Below are positions 39,936 through 47,755 of a stretch of 64,000 nt of DNA, one piece after another. Origin of the DNA: Clostridium caldaquaticum (GTDB lineage Bacteria > Bacillota > Clostridia > Clostridiales > Clostridiaceae); the NCBI RefSeq assembly GCF_023806125.1, contig NZ_JAMSKT010000001.1, forward strand, positions 212,456 to 276,455, read 5' to 3'. The translations under genes were made by a program, and so were the position numbers. Under the pieces are notes generated by a model. That model did not search any database, was not told the DNA's origin, and saw only the letters and a list, made by a program, of their open reading frames with translations. Every line of letters begins with the position of its first letter. Positions within the stretch are counted from its first letter, which is position 1.

Positions 39936-39965
39936 CAATAGAAAAAAGGCCTTACGGCCTTTTTT
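39936..39965 (-). terminator. Terminator of the DUF1540 gene
   Basis: A 10-bp stem (39942-39951 with 39956-39965), a 4-base loop and T/A runs on both sides. Confidence 0.8.
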
Positions 39966-39970
39966 ATTAT

Positions 39971-40150
39971 TTACTGAAGTTCAAAACTTCCGCAATCAGT
40001 ACATTCGACAGTATTTGCACCATGCTCATGTTTAATAACTTCTATTTTTTCAAGTGTACAGTAATTAGTATCTTTTGCGTGATATTTACATTCTGATACT
40101 GTGCATCCTATACTTGTATTGTGACTCATTGATTGTAATCTGTGTTTCAT
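39971..40150 (-). CDS. DUF1540 small cysteine-rich protein
   Basis: 59 residues from the ATG at 40150, behind GGAGGG; the ATG at 40165 overlaps that site. The DUF1540 pattern is present: I-G-C-x-V-x-x-C-K-Y-H, then Y-C-T-L near residue 30, and a late E-C-T-D-C-G-S-F. Five or six cysteines suggest metal binding. The function of the family is unknown to me. Monocistronic, with its own terminator. Confidence 0.8.
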   Translation of the reverse strand: MKHRLQSMSHNTSIGCTVSECKYHAKDTNYCTLEKIEVIKHEHGANTVECTDCGSFELQ

Positions 40151-40366
40151 GCTTTTTCCCTCCATTAACTTTTAAATTATAAGTAGGTTCATAATCAGCT
40201 TTTCTAAACTTTTTTACTAAACTACCTATATATAAATTTTAAAACCTCAAATTTAGTATGAGAAAAAATAAATTGTATTATACATAATATAAATGTGATA
40301 TAATATTGTTATATTTTCAAAAATATATAATTATAGTTATTTACGTGGGTGTTTGGGGGATTAATA

Positions 40367-40915
40367 ATGAAATATTATTTAGTTGCGTTATTTGACACAG
40401 AATCTTATGCTGCCATAGAAACTATTCAGAAAAATATTTGTAGAAAGTATAAAATTTATAAAAACGTTCCCATGCTGCATATACCTCTTGAAACTATAGA
40501 AGATCCAGATATAGATAAACTTTCAAAAATCCTAACTGATATGCTGAAGCCTTATAAAAAATTTAAGGTAGAAACAAATGGAATTATATGTTTTGACCCA
40601 CCTTACAAATCAGTTAACTTGAAAATTGAAACCAAAGGATATATAGCCAGACTTGCTAGAACTATAAATGACACTCTTAAACTTCATGGTTTCAATGTTA
40701 AAGATAATATAAATAATTGGGACTTGCATGTTTCTCTTGCTAATACTAACTATGCTGTTAAAGATTGGTCTGCAAAAGAATATGCTGCTGCTTGCAGCTG
40801 TGCAAAAAAAGATGGATTTTATAGACTTGCCAAAATAGAAAAAATTGAGCTTTGGAAGTCTGTAAATAATAGAAAAGAGCTGCTTGTAAAAAGCTTTCCG
40901 CTCAGAGATTTTTAA
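40367..40915 (+). CDS. 2H phosphoesterase / 2'-5' RNA ligase-like protein
   Basis: 182 residues from the ATG at 40367, behind GGGGGAT. The strand order and M-K-Y-Y-L-V-A-L-F-D start resemble 2H phosphoesterases. The second signature is a good H-x-S (L-H-V-S-L-A-N, near residue 125). The first is H-I-P (M-L-H-I-P-L, near residue 40) rather than the usual H-x-T/S, so activity is uncertain. It ends at a terminator shared with the zinc-ribbon gene. Confidence 0.65.
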   Translation: MKYYLVALFDTESYAAIETIQKNICRKYKIYKNVPMLHIPLETIEDPDIDKLSKILTDMLKPYKKFKVETNGIICFDPPYKSVNLKIETKGYIARLARTINDTLKLHGFNVKDNINNWDLHVSLANTNYAVKDWSAKEYAAACSCAKKDGFYRLAKIEKIELWKSVNNRKELLVKSFPLRDF

Positions 40916-40928
40916 ACTTTTTAATTTA

Positions 40929-40967
40929 AATAAGGCAACCATTTTATGTAAAAATAGTTGCCTTATT
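40929..40967. terminator. Bidirectional terminator
   Basis: An 11-bp stem (40929-40939 with 40957-40967), then a one-pair mismatch and five more pairs around a 5-base loop, between convergent genes. Confidence 0.85.
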
Positions 40968-40974
40968 ATTTAGT

Positions 40975-41340
40975 TTATTGTTCTTTCCCACATTCAGGAC
41001 AAAAGGCTGCCCTTCTCTCCATTTCTGCACCACATTTTTTACATTGTTTTTTATCTTTTAATTTTAATATTTTCTTTTTTAAAGATTCTATTATCTTCTC
41101 TATCTTCTCTATTTCCTCACATTTATCTATAAGATTTTTATCATTTATCTTTTTTTCCTTGTAATCTTTATATATCTTATGTCCTATTTTTATACATATA
41201 TCCTCTATCTTTTTTTCTTCTTGAGATATAGAAATATTAAGCTTTGATATTTCGTATAAAGTTCCGGTTTTTTGAGCTACATTTGAAGCTTCTTCCTCTA
41301 AAAACTTTCCAACCTTCGACAAATTATCTATTATAGGCAT
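40975..41340 (-). CDS. Coiled-coil protein with C-terminal zinc ribbon
   Basis: 121 residues. Residues about 25-95 form a lysine/glutamate-rich coiled coil; the last 25 residues are a zinc ribbon (C-K-K-C-G-A-E-M, then F-C-P-E-C-G-K). AAGGAGG precedes the ATG. Proteins of this build are common in Clostridium, but I know of no assigned role. Confidence 0.8.
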   Translation of the reverse strand: MPIIDNLSKVGKFLEEEASNVAQKTGTLYEISKLNISISQEEKKIEDICIKIGHKIYKDYKEKKINDKNLIDKCEEIEKIEKIIESLKKKILKLKDKKQCKKCGAEMERRAAFCPECGKEQ

Positions 41341-41453
41341 CTTTTTTTCCTCCTTATTGTAAATATACTTATATTTCTAGTATATGTTAAATAGAAATAG
41401 TAGTACCTCATTTAGAATTTATGCATAATTTGCTTTTACATCTAAATTATCTT

Positions 41454-41487
41454 TTATACTCCACAAATTTATTTTTGTGGAGTATAA
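41454..41487. promoter_or_regulatory. Perfect 14-bp palindrome upstream of murI
   Basis: Arms 41454-41467 and 41474-41487 are exact complements around a 6-base centre. There is no T run, so it does not look like a terminator. A TATAAT (41483-41488) overlaps the right arm, which fits an operator over a promoter. It lies 73 bp before murI. Confidence 0.45.
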
Positions 41488-41559
41488 TAATATGTAGTTT
41501 AATATAGTAATAAAATCTAATATATAGTTTCTAAGGTGTGAAAACGGGGTGAAAGTATT

Positions 41560-42345
41560 TTGAAAAATGAGCCTAACCTAATAAATAATCCTATTGGTTT
41601 TTTCGATTCAGGTGTTGGAGGTTTAAGCGTATTAAAGGAAGCCGTTAAGCTTTTACCTAATGAAAATTTCATATATTTTGGCGATTCTAAAAATGCACCT
41701 TACGGCACAAAAACTGTCGATGAAGTAAAAAAATTAACTTTTAATGCTGTAGACTTTCTATTATCTAAAGAAGTTAAAGCTATCGTAATAGCTTGCAATA
41801 CTGCAACTAGTGCAGCTATAGAAGATTTAAGAACTACTTATAAGAATATTCCTATAATAGGAATTGAGCCCGCATTAAAGCCTGCTGTTGAGCTTAAAAA
41901 AAACGGAAAAATTATTATAATGGCTACTCCTATGACACTTTCTGAAGCTAAGTTTAATAATCTAATGAACAGCTACAAGAATGAAGCTGATATAGAACCT
42001 TTACCTTGTGCTGGATTAGTAGAATTAATAGAAAATGGTTTAATAGAAGGCGCGGAAGTAAATTCTTATCTTAAAAATAAATTAAAACCTTATTTAAAAA
42101 GCTCTATAAGCTCCATCGTATTGGGATGTACTCATTATCCTTTTATTAAAAAAGAGCTTTCCAAAATTTTAGATAAAAATACTGAAATAATTGATGGAAG
42201 TTTAGGAACTGCAAAACAGTTAAAAAGGCAGCTATCTAATATGAATCTACTAAATAACCAAGCTACTTTAGGAAAAATTGAAATTATAAATTCACTTAAT
42301 TATAAACATATTATCGATTTAAGTTTTAAGCTGCTTAATTCCTAA
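41560..42345 (+). CDS. murI: Glutamate racemase
   Basis: 261 residues, with a TTG start behind GGGGTGAAAG. It makes D-glutamate for peptidoglycan. Both catalytic cysteines are present: I-A-C-N-T-A-T-S-A near residue 78 and L-G-C-T-H-Y-P-F near 190; F-F-D-S-G-V-G-G-L near 14 binds substrate. It is a single gene downstream of a palindromic sequence. Confidence 0.95.
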   Translation: MKNEPNLINNPIGFFDSGVGGLSVLKEAVKLLPNENFIYFGDSKNAPYGTKTVDEVKKLTFNAVDFLLSKEVKAIVIACNTATSAAIEDLRTTYKNIPIIGIEPALKPAVELKKNGKIIIMATPMTLSEAKFNNLMNSYKNEADIEPLPCAGLVELIENGLIEGAEVNSYLKNKLKPYLKSSISSIVLGCTHYPFIKKELSKILDKNTEIIDGSLGTAKQLKRQLSNMNLLNNQATLGKIEIINSLNYKHIIDLSFKLLNS

Positions 42346-42453
42346 TACATATCCTAAGGAGGCTTTTTAACCATGGATTTTCCTTATGAACACTTTTTAA
42401 TCTCCTAGAATACATTAAAAGTATAAATACACAATAGAAATAAGGTGATTAAA

Positions 42454-42915
42454 TTGAAAGTTTTCTGGTTAAAGAAGCCTGCAGAAGAAGATATGCCCAT
42501 GTTTAGAGGTGCTAAAGAACCACAAAACATATTCAAAATTAACATTGCAGAAGATTATCCCTTTAGATACCTAAGTATTACTAATCCCAATAACAGCAGT
42601 TGTATTTGTACTCTGAATAACCTTTACTTTAAATCAAAGGATAATAATATTGTAAAACTTTTTATGGCTGACAGCTTCGACCCTGGTATTAATTTTAAAC
42701 AAATTGAACAGTTACAAATTGGACATGATAAAAATAATTTATATAAATTAAAGCCAATCGAATTGCTTTCTGTAGAAACAGTTTCAGATACAAATATAAA
42801 CTTACTGTCTGACAACTATGTACTACTTACCCCTGGTGGAAGCCTGCTTATAGAGACAAAACTCAGCATAAATGAAGCTGAACTTGAATTAAACCTTGCT
42901 GTAGAGAAATTTTAA
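42454..42915 (+). CDS. Hypothetical protein, 153 aa
   Basis: 153 residues, best started at the TTG at 42454, five bases after AAGGTGAT; a GTG at 42445 lies in the ribosome site. The protein looks like a single beta-rich domain (many alternating hydrophobic strands) without signal peptide, cysteines of note or known motif. It stands between murI and a cyclophilin gene, with a strong terminator after it. Not recognised. Confidence 0.6.
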   Translation: MKVFWLKKPAEEDMPMFRGAKEPQNIFKINIAEDYPFRYLSITNPNNSSCICTLNNLYFKSKDNNIVKLFMADSFDPGINFKQIEQLQIGHDKNNLYKLKPIELLSVETVSDTNINLLSDNYVLLTPGGSLLIETKLSINEAELELNLAVEKF

Positions 42916-42946
42916 CCCTGCAAATGCTGCAGGGTTCTTCATTTTT
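42914..42946 (+). terminator. Terminator after the 153-aa hypothetical gene
   Basis: A perfect 9-bp stem (42914-42922 with 42928-42936), a 5-base loop and a long T run. Confidence 0.88.
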
Positions 42947-43030
42947 TTTAGAGTATATTGTATAATTATATTCACTGTGGCAATAAATAGTAAATGTAAT
43001 GTTAAAATAAAGAATATGGAGGGTAATTCA

Positions 43031-43549
43031 ATGTCAAATCCTATAGTTACTATTAAGATGAAGGATGGAGGAGTTATGAAGGCAGAACTTTATCCAGATA
43101 TAGCACCAAATACGGTTAAAAATTTTATAAGTCTTATAAATAAAGGGTTCTATAATGGACTTATATTTCACAGAGTAATTCCTGGTTTCATGATTCAAGG
43201 AGGAGATCCAAGCGGAAACGGTACAGGAGGTCCTGGATATTCAATTAAAGGTGAATTTAGGGCAAATGGATTTAAAAATGACTTAAAGCATACTACTGGA
43301 GTTCTTTCCATGGCTAGAGCTATGAATCCAAATTCAGCTGGAAGTCAATTTTTTATAATGGTAGCAGATGCTCCACATTTAGACGGACAATATGCTGCTT
43401 TTGGTAAAATTACAGAAGGAATACAAGTAGCACAGACTATTGTTAACGTAAAAAGAAATTATAATGATAAACCTTATGAGGATCAAATAATGGAGGAAGT
43501 TACAGTAGATACTTTTGGCGTAGAATATGGTGAACCAGAAAAAATGTAG
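43031..43549 (+). CDS. Peptidyl-prolyl cis-trans isomerase, cyclophilin type
   Basis: 172 residues from the ATG at 43031, behind GGAGGGT; an upstream GTG at 42977 would read through that site. Cyclophilin core: F-H-R-V-I-P-G-F-M-I-Q-G-G-D (near residues 45-58) with the active arginine, then N-S-A-G-S-Q-F-F-I and G-Q-Y-A-A-F-G-K. No signal peptide, so it should act in the cytoplasm. It catalyses proline isomerisation during folding. Confidence 0.94.
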   Translation: MSNPIVTIKMKDGGVMKAELYPDIAPNTVKNFISLINKGFYNGLIFHRVIPGFMIQGGDPSGNGTGGPGYSIKGEFRANGFKNDLKHTTGVLSMARAMNPNSAGSQFFIMVADAPHLDGQYAAFGKITEGIQVAQTIVNVKRNYNDKPYEDQIMEEVTVDTFGVEYGEPEKM

Positions 43550-43579
43550 CTCTGTAATCCCTCAAAGGAAGGGAGTGAA

Positions 43580-43987
43580 ATGGTATTGAGCAATAATAAG
43601 CAAATGCTTGTTTATGGTTTTAATGAGGATGAGAGGTTTTTTTTAGATAAAACTATTGAGGAATTTAAGCTGCCTGCTTACAAAATAATAGAAAAAAGTA
43701 TGGCTAACATGACAATAAGAGATATACTAAATGGTTTAAAATTAGATACATATGATAAGGAGCTTCCAGATGAAAAAGTAGTTATCTTTAACAATTTTTC
43801 AGATGAAGAACTGGACAAAACTGTTAAAGCTATAAGAGCATATAAAAATATTAAACCAATTTTAGCAATAGTAACTCCAAACTCAATTAATTGGGAATTT
43901 GAGTCACTGCTAGAACATTTAATTGAAGAAAGAGAACAAGTTAAAAGATATATGCATCAAAAAAATTTAAATTTAGAGAACTCATAA
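43580..43987 (+). CDS. DUF3783 family protein
   Basis: 135 residues. The C-terminal 60 residues match DUF3783 (P-I-L-A-I-V-T-P-N-S-I-N-W-E-F, then L-L-E-H-L-I-E-E-R-E). The N-terminal half reads M-L-V-Y-G-F-N, typical of the same family. AAGGGAGTG precedes the ATG; a TTG two codons later is possible. It follows the cyclophilin gene by 30 bp, so it is probably cotranscribed. Function unknown. Confidence 0.75.
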   Translation: MVLSNNKQMLVYGFNEDERFFLDKTIEEFKLPAYKIIEKSMANMTIRDILNGLKLDTYDKELPDEKVVIFNNFSDEELDKTVKAIRAYKNIKPILAIVTPNSINWEFESLLEHLIEEREQVKRYMHQKNLNLENS

Positions 43988-44008
43988 TAGAGTTCTCTAT
44001 ATTATTTT
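43974..44008 (+). terminator. Terminator overlapping the DUF3783 stop
   Basis: A perfect 10-bp stem (43974-43983 with 43990-43999) that includes the last codons of the gene, then a T-rich stretch. Confidence 0.7.
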
Positions 44009-44163
44009 AAAATGTTTCTATGTATTAAAAATTTCAAAAGTTAAAATAATTTTTTTGTAATAGTTTTCACAACTTTTAATTTCTTTTAATTTTAGGTAAA
44101 ATAAATTAAGAAGTTTTAAAGTATTTTTGTACCAATCTCTGCTAAAGAAAGGCGGCTTTGTAT

Positions 44164-44622
44164 ATGAATTTTGAAAAAATATACGAGTTCCAGAATGAAA
44201 TTGAAAAGCAACTGCAAAACAGAACTGACTTACAAGGTAAATCACTTATATCACAAAAACTTTTAGCTCTTCAAGTAAAAATAGGGGAACTTGCAAGTGA
44301 AACTCAATGCTTTAAGTTTTGGCTGTCAAAAAAATCTCCAATAAGGAGAAGAATCCTGGAAAAATATATAGAAGCACTTTACATTGTTTTCAGTATTGGT
44401 ATTGAAAAAGGATTTCAAGAAACAGAATTTCCAGTTAAAAAATCAGACTGTGAACTAACAAACCACTTCTTAAATTTATTTATTGACATTAACGACTTTA
44501 TGGTATGTTCCTCAAAAGACCATTACATTACTTTAATTGAGGATCTTTTAAGCTTAAGCTTAGATTTTGATTTTAGCGAAGACGACATATTGGGAACTTA
44601 CAGTAAAGTATATACTGCATAA
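44164..44622 (+). CDS. dUTPase, dimeric type (all-alpha NTP pyrophosphatase)
   Basis: 152 residues from the ATG at 44164, behind AAAGGCGG. The metal-binding helices of the dimeric dUTPase/MazG-like fold are visible: A-L-Q-V-K-I-G-E-L-A-S-E-T-Q-C-F-K-F-W (about residues 35-53) and, later, E-K-Y-I-E-A-L-Y-I (about 65-75). It would hydrolyse dUTP to dUMP and keep uracil out of DNA. The substrate is inferred from the family. Confidence 0.85.
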   Translation: MNFEKIYEFQNEIEKQLQNRTDLQGKSLISQKLLALQVKIGELASETQCFKFWLSKKSPIRRRILEKYIEALYIVFSIGIEKGFQETEFPVKKSDCELTNHFLNLFIDINDFMVCSSKDHYITLIEDLLSLSLDFDFSEDDILGTYSKVYTA

Positions 44623-44638
44623 TTTAATAAACATAACA

Positions 44639-44750
44639 AATCACCTTCAATATACTAATTTAAGCTTTAAATAAATTGTGGCTTTCTTGTATAAACTAAA
44701 GAAACAGTTCACAATTTTAAGCTGTATAAATTTATATTTGGAAGGTGATT
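44639..44750 (+). promoter_or_regulatory. Long leader hairpin that sequesters the ribosome site of the YdcZ gene
   Basis: Bases 44639-44648 pair perfectly with 44741-44750, which contain the GAAGGTGATT ribosome site. The helix continues inward: 44649-44654 with 44733-44738, 44657-44660 with 44729-44732, 44664-44667 with 44719-44722, 44674-44680 with 44710-44716, and 44683-44688 with 44699-44704. An RNA switch or thermometer acting on translation is inferred; no known riboswitch class was recognised. Confidence 0.55.
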
Positions 44751-44757
44751 ATTTTTT

Positions 44758-45189
44758 ATGATGGGAGTAATTTTCTCTATAATTGCAGGTATAGCCATGA
44801 GCCTTCAGGGAGTTTTTAATACAAGGCTTGGCGATAAAATTGGAACATATGAAACCAATGTACTTGTTCAAAGTATTGCTCTAGTACTTAGTATAATTGC
44901 ATTGCTTGTAGCAGGAAATGGTGATTTTAGAAATTTAAAGGATGCAAACAAGCTTTATCTTCTTGGTGGTGCTTTAGGAGTTGTCATTACGGTGACAGTT
45001 ATGCTGGGTATAAAATCTCTTGGAACAACCTGCTCTATTTCAATCATACTTGTAGCTCAATTGACTGCTGCCGCTTTAATAGATGCCTTTGGCTTGTTTG
45101 ATTCTACAAAAGTTGTATTTGGAACTACTAAAATTATAGGTGTAATACTTATGATTGCAGGAATACTTATATTTAAATGCAAATGTTGA
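44758..45189 (+). CDS. YdcZ/DUF606-type DMT transporter
   Basis: 143 residues with about five membrane helices. This is the DMT_YdcZ type: G-V-I-F-S-I-I-A-G-I-A-M-S-L-Q-G-V-F-N-T-R-L-G near the start is diagnostic, and the second half repeats a similar helix pattern. The substrate is unknown. The ribosome site is GGAAGGTGATT, eight to ten bases before the ATG, and is predicted to be hidden in the leader hairpin. Confidence 0.88.
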   Translation: MMGVIFSIIAGIAMSLQGVFNTRLGDKIGTYETNVLVQSIALVLSIIALLVAGNGDFRNLKDANKLYLLGGALGVVITVTVMLGIKSLGTTCSISIILVAQLTAAALIDAFGLFDSTKVVFGTTKIIGVILMIAGILIFKCKC

Positions 45190-45206
45190 TACTATACTTA
45201 ATTTAA

Positions 45207-45246
45207 GCTGCTGAATTTTTACCTTCAGCAGCCCTTACTTTTTTAT
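45207..45246 (+). terminator. Terminator after the YdcZ gene
   Basis: A perfect 9-bp stem (45207-45215 with 45224-45232), an 8-base loop and a T run. Confidence 0.85.
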
Positions 45247-45290
45247 CTTAATCTTTTCCGTTTTAAAAGTAAACTGTTATAATGAAAACA

Positions 45291-45749
45291 CTATTGAACA
45301 ATGCTTTTATGTAAAATAGTACAGTCACCAACCCTCTTTTTGATAGTTTCTTTACTATCTAAATACTTAAGAGTTTGTCCATTTTTTAATTGAACTACAC
45401 TATTTTCAAAATCAATCTTTTCAATAAAATTTATATTTATATATCCGATGCATTTATCACCCTTAGTACAGGGCTTTATAGTTTTTACAGGTAAAAAAAG
45501 TACTCCTTCTTTTATGTAAAGCGGTGTTATACACTTTCGACCAGTAATAGTTTGGCATAATCTTTTTATTATTACAATGTTTCTTAAATTAATAGCACAA
45601 TAATCGTTTATTATCTTACTTACAGAATGATTAACATATTCATAGCCGCCTTCTTTGAAATATACTTTTGTAACTTTTCCTTTTCCCTTTAAATAACATG
45701 GTATAAATGCGCAACCTCTTTGAAGTTTACTAACATATTCATGATTCAA
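45291..45749 (-). CDS. ComK-like transcription regulator
   Basis: 152 residues. Weak but ordered similarity to ComK, the competence activator: S-K-I-I-N-D-Y-C-A-I-N, then R-L-C-x-x-x-x-G-R-K (matching C-R-x-x-G-x-x-x-A-G-R-K), then V-L-F-L-P-V-K-T, C-I-G-Y-I-N-I-N-F-I and L-K-N-G-Q-T-L. The long C-terminal tail of B. subtilis ComK is missing. The ATG has GGGAGG upstream. It lies beside the DnaA-box cluster. The assignment is by eye. Confidence 0.6.
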   Translation of the reverse strand: MNHEYVSKLQRGCAFIPCYLKGKGKVTKVYFKEGGYEYVNHSVSKIINDYCAINLRNIVIIKRLCQTITGRKCITPLYIKEGVLFLPVKTIKPCTKGDKCIGYININFIEKIDFENSVVQLKNGQTLKYLDSKETIKKRVGDCTILHKSIVQ

Positions 45750-45865
45750 CTTATCTCCTCCCTTGTTCGTAATTCTATTTTAATACGAATATATGTTCTC
45801 ATCAACATTTTTTATTCTATATTTTACTATATATTTCGACATACATATAATTCAAAAAAATGATT

Positions 45866-46062
45866 TAATCCACACTTTTTATTGCACAAAGATATTTTAC
45901 CCACACTATTCCACACTTGTCCACAGTTTTGTGAATTTTATACACAGATTTTGTGGATAACTTCAAATCCTTGATTTTATTAACCTCGCATTAATAGACA
46001 TTTTTTTATCAACATTATCCACAGATACCTTGTTGATAAGTTGTACACTTTTTTGTGGAATA
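45866..46062. other. Dense cluster of DnaA-box-like sequences
   Basis: In 197 bp there are two perfect 9-mers (TGTGGATAA at 45952-45960; TTATCCACA at 46015-46023). Six have one mismatch, at 45866-45874, 45897-45905, 45917-45925, 45938-45946, 46006-46014 and 46031-46039. Two weaker ones are at 45907-45915 and 46054-46062. Two boxes abut (46006-46023). No gene lies in 45750-46149. Origin-like or DnaA-titration function is inferred; the usual dnaA/rpmH neighbours of an origin are absent. Confidence 0.7.
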
Positions 46063-46149
46063 CTCATTAAATACTTCCTTTCAAGCCTTCAATTTTCCTA
46101 CTTTTCACCCTTTTATCATCCATATAATGTAAATTATTTCATAAAATTT

Positions 46150-46184
46150 AAAGCCTGCATTTAATTATATATAATGCAGGCTTT
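46150..46184 (-). terminator. Terminator of the DUF624 gene
   Basis: A perfect 12-bp stem (46173-46184 with 46150-46161) followed by T-rich sequence on the minus strand. Confidence 0.8.
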
Positions 46185-46191
46185 AATTCTT

Positions 46192-46902
46192 CTATTCTGT
46201 TATAGTTTCATTTTCAATACTTTCAGGGCTCACTTTAATTTGAAGCTCCCTAAGTAAATCCTTTTGAATATACATTATACTGAAACATAACACACTCATT
46301 ATAAATAAAACTGCAGTTGAAGTAATCTTAATTAATATAAAATATGCTATCACAAAAATTGATGCGCAAGTTAAAGTTACTTTAATTTTTGAAAACATAT
46401 AAAAAAAGGATACTTTTAATATATCTTTTGTTTTTAAGTAAAATCTTGATATTATCGGAAAAACATAAATCCCTGTGAAAATTACAATTAAAATCAAACC
46501 ATAAAAAATCGGAATTATAAATTTTCCAAATGCATTAACTGCAAAAAATCTTATGTCTACAAACAGTATAGTTATAATCACAATTTGCAATGTCCACAAA
46601 AATAAAGACTGAAGAAAATTTATCTTATAAGCCTTAAAATAGTCTCTTGTAATATTTACATCTTTTTCTCTCACAAGCTTACCCATGGCACTTAAAAGTG
46701 CAGTATAGGCAGGTCCTATAGGCAAAGAAGATAATATAAGTAAAACAGCATATTCCATTGTAAATGTTCCATTAAACCCCAGTAATATAAATAAAAACGG
46801 TATGTTACAGACCATAAAATAAAAGTTCCCTAAAAAAAACCACATAATATAATTTGTAATAGTATAAATCGGTCCTTCTCCAAATTCTCTTTTCTTACTC
46901 AT
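46192..46902 (-). CDS. DUF624 family membrane protein
   Basis: 236 residues, about five to six membrane helices. DUF624 signature: I-M-W-F-F-L-G-N-F-Y-F-M near residue 20, and P-I-G-P-A-Y-T-A-L-L-S-A-M near 62. Family members are often found with carbohydrate transporters; here there is none. The ribosome site (AAAAGGCAG) lies in a 6-bp hairpin (TGCCTTTTCAGGCA) just before the ATG, which might lower translation. Confidence 0.85.
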   Translation of the reverse strand: MSKKREFGEGPIYTITNYIMWFFLGNFYFMVCNIPFLFILLGFNGTFTMEYAVLLILSSLPIGPAYTALLSAMGKLVREKDVNITRDYFKAYKINFLQSLFLWTLQIVIITILFVDIRFFAVNAFGKFIIPIFYGLILIVIFTGIYVFPIISRFYLKTKDILKVSFFYMFSKIKVTLTCASIFVIAYFILIKITSTAVLFIMSVLCFSIMYIQKDLLRELQIKVSPESIENETITE

Positions 46903-47218
46903 GTTTTAGCTGCCTGAAAAGGCAGAATTCACCCCCAGCTGATATTTTTAGTTAATTGAATTATAAATATTATATCATAACTTTGAAAACATTTTTAATT
47001 AATTTATTATGAACATTGTTTATTTTTACTTAAATTAAAATGTATACAAGCCTTTCGACATATTTTTTATAATACCATATAATTACTTTTTACTTTGACC
47101 TTTTATTTAGCAGGCATTACAGCTGTATTTATTAATTACTTTTAAACCTATTGTTTAAAAGTAATATTTCTTCTCTGCAATTTCCAGTAAAAATTTGTAT
47201 ATTTTTATAGAAATTATA

Positions 47219-47335
47219 TTGACTTTTGAATAATATGGTAGTATATTATGTTTAGATGTAATTTAGTAAGAAATTTGCAATTTTATTAAAATTACCAAAA
47301 GATATATTGACTTTTTATGTCATATTTGTTATGAT
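47219..47335 (+). promoter_or_regulatory. Two tandem promoter candidates for abrB
   Basis: P1: TTGACT (47219-47224), 17 bp, TATATT (47242-47247). P2: TTGACT (47308-47313), 16 bp, TATGAT (47330-47335) with an extended -10 TG. P2 places the start about 45 bp before abrB. The rest of 46903-47218 is AT-rich DNA with nothing I can assign. Confidence 0.6.
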
Positions 47336-47381
47336 TTATTAAGTAAATTGTCGAATATTGCAAAATATAGGAGGTTATACA

Positions 47382-47627
47382 ATGAAATCAACAGGTGTAG
47401 TAAGAAGAGTAGATGAGCTAGGAAGAATAGTTATTCCAATAGAACTTAGAAGAACTTTAGATATTGCAGAAAAAGATGCATTAGAAATTTATGTAGATGG
47501 TGAACAAATCATTCTTAAAAAATATGAACCTGCATGTATTTTCTGCGGAGATGCAAGAGATGTTGTTAACTATAAAGGTAAAAATATATGCAAAAATTGC
47601 TTAGGTGAATTAAAAGCAGAAAAATAA
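47382..47627 (+). CDS. abrB: AbrB family transition-state regulator
   Basis: 81 residues from the ATG at 47382, behind AGGAGG. The N-terminal swapped-hairpin DNA-binding domain (M-K-S-T-G-V-V-R-R-V-D-E-L-G-R-I-V-I-P, about 1-50) is followed by a C-terminal C-x-x-C ... C-x-x-C zinc knuckle (C-I-F-C-G near 54; C-K-N-C near 73). AbrB-type proteins repress stationary-phase and sporulation genes. Monocistronic, with tandem promoters and a double terminator. Confidence 0.93.
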   Translation: MKSTGVVRRVDELGRIVIPIELRRTLDIAEKDALEIYVDGEQIILKKYEPACIFCGDARDVVNYKGKNICKNCLGELKAEK

Positions 47628-47669
47628 TCAATTGCAATAAACTTACATATATAGATACACTCTATCCCC

Positions 47670-47698
47670 ACCCACAGTTAATCTGTGGGTTTTAATTA
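47670..47698 (+). terminator. Terminator after abrB
   Basis: A perfect 8-bp stem (47670-47677 with 47683-47690), a 5-base loop and a T-rich tail. Confidence 0.8.
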
Positions 47699-47713
47699 TT
47701 ATTAAAGTTTCAT

Positions 47714-47755
47714 AAATTAAAAGCTGTAGTTTTAATCTACAGCTTTTAATTTATT
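47714..47755. terminator. Bidirectional terminator between abrB and the NlpC/P60 gene
   Basis: A perfect 16-bp stem (47714-47729 with 47737-47752) and a 7-base loop, A/T-rich on both outer sides. Confidence 0.88.

Noticed and set aside
42373..42408. 11-codon frame behind an AAGGAGG between murI and the 153-aa gene
   Set aside because: The ribosome site is ideal but the peptide is very short and shows no link to control of the next gene; too weak to call.
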